Assembly (NCBI GenBank): GCA_025084515.1
Contig: JAJAGP010000018.1
Span: 957,466-1,021,465 of the forward strand
Length of the DNA stretch: 64,000 nt
Reading direction: 5' to 3'
From: Ancistrus triradiatus
Lineage: Eukaryota > Chordata > Actinopteri > Siluriformes > Loricariidae
Translations under genes and position numbers: made by a program
The notes under the pieces: generated by a model
Databases searched by the model: none
What the model saw: the letters and a program-made list of their open reading frames with translations, nothing else
What the model was told of the DNA's origin: nothing
Shown here: positions 63,551 through 64,000 of the stretch, in pieces
Numbering within the stretch: the first letter of the stretch is position 1
How the letters are laid out: the number at the start of each line of letters is the position of its first letter

Positions 63551-64000
63551 CTCCTCAGGGGGAGGGCTGATTTGGTGAGCAATGGGGTAGCATATTTGAC
63601 CGCTGCAACCCCTCTTATCATGTTCCAAAGCCATGAGTTGAACTTTGCCTGCAGGCTGCATTTGGCCGTCAGGACACATTTTGTGCATGCCTTTCTCGAA
63701 GGTCAAAACAATACAAACATGATTTTTTTTTCATTCATTCGAGTAACCGAGCCAAACACCAATCCAAAGTCAAGACATTTGTCCTTTACAGTCATCTAAC
63801 GAGAGTCACGGCTGCTCTTGAATCGTGACTGCACAGTGGATTTGTCACCGGAGCTAAATGAGCCAGGCTTTGCACAGAGGGTTACTCACACAGAGCACAC
63901 GGAGAGTGGAGAGCCCCTTCAAGCCTGCACTCCAGCTGAAGTGAGCCAGGTGCGGCTCTTCACAAGGCATTAGGTGCACCAGCCAAAATCAAGAGGGCAA
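63551..64000. other. rasa4: rasa4 intron, no further exon recognised
   Basis: The exon preceding 62561..62753 should encode the middle of the RasGAP domain. Nothing between 62754 and 64000 matches it on the minus strand, so it lies beyond the edge. Confidence 0.5.

Noticed and set aside
63870..63960. Possible extra rasa4 exon ending TGT|GTGAGT on the minus strand
   Set aside because: The encoded HLAHFSWSAGLKGLSTLRV does not resemble the RasGAP segment expected there, the upstream acceptor is poor, and a stop lies just upstream.

Overview
The window is vertebrate, and almost certainly teleost fish, nuclear DNA. Short coding exons with GT/AG splice sites and correct phase are separated by long introns and intergenic stretches packed with Tc1-like, hAT-like and other small inverted-repeat elements, tRNA-derived SINEs, minisatellites and microsatellites. 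I cannot name the species from sequence alone. Only about 4.5 kb of the 64 kb is coding sequence that I can support.

Three genes are present, all on the minus strand and head to tail. (1) The 5' end of gtf2ird1 (positions 1-295): the start-codon exon and part of the next exon, running off the left edge. (2) A complete coding sequence for clip2 (CLIP-115, a CAP-Gly microtubule plus-end linker), from the ATG at 48904 to the stop at 11177. It has 16 coding exons that join in phase to 1,008 codons plus stop. The last exon carries only three codons and the stop. A candidate promoter and 5' UTR lie at about 51.5-52.1 kb. (3) The 3' half of rasa4 (CAPRI, a Ras GTPase-activating protein), 62753-58043: nine exons coding for the end of the RasGAP domain, the PH domain, the Btk zinc motif and the C-terminus, with the 5' half beyond the right edge.

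Clip2 followed by gtf2ird1 in the same orientation matches the human 7q11.23 (Williams-Beuren) order. Having rasa4 immediately upstream does not match the human arrangement, where RASA4 is at 7q22. No operon-like relation is implied; the three products act separately (microtubule linker, TFII-I-family transcription factor, calcium-responsive Ras regulator).

The non-coding layout is: 0.4-1.05 kb, a ~110-bp degenerate tandem repeat in gtf2ird1 intron 1; 3.8-4.1 and 11.9-12.6 kb, copies of one repeat in opposite orientations; 4.6-5.3 kb, a CpG-bearing candidate gtf2ird1 promoter; 5.3-6.85 kb, a ~165-bp tandem repeat split by a TA-inserted MITE; 7.6-7.9 and 9.55-9.9 kb, inverted-repeat elements; 16.6-17.5 kb, an ATT-rich compound minisatellite; 26.3-27.5 kb, a ~138-bp GC-rich tandem array joined to a duplicated AT-rich block up to 29.1 kb; 33.2-34.6 and 35.3-36.4 kb, two Tc1/mariner relics; 42.46-42.83 kb, a hAT MITE with a perfect 8-bp target duplication; 43.1-43.55 kb, a THAP-domain relic; 44.3-45.4 kb, a foldback element; 58.3-59.56 kb, a relative of the 42.5-kb hAT MITE swollen by a CTTT/CTGT minisatellite inside the last rasa4 intron. 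I found no bacterial features, CRISPR array, rRNA, intact tRNA gene or viral gene.
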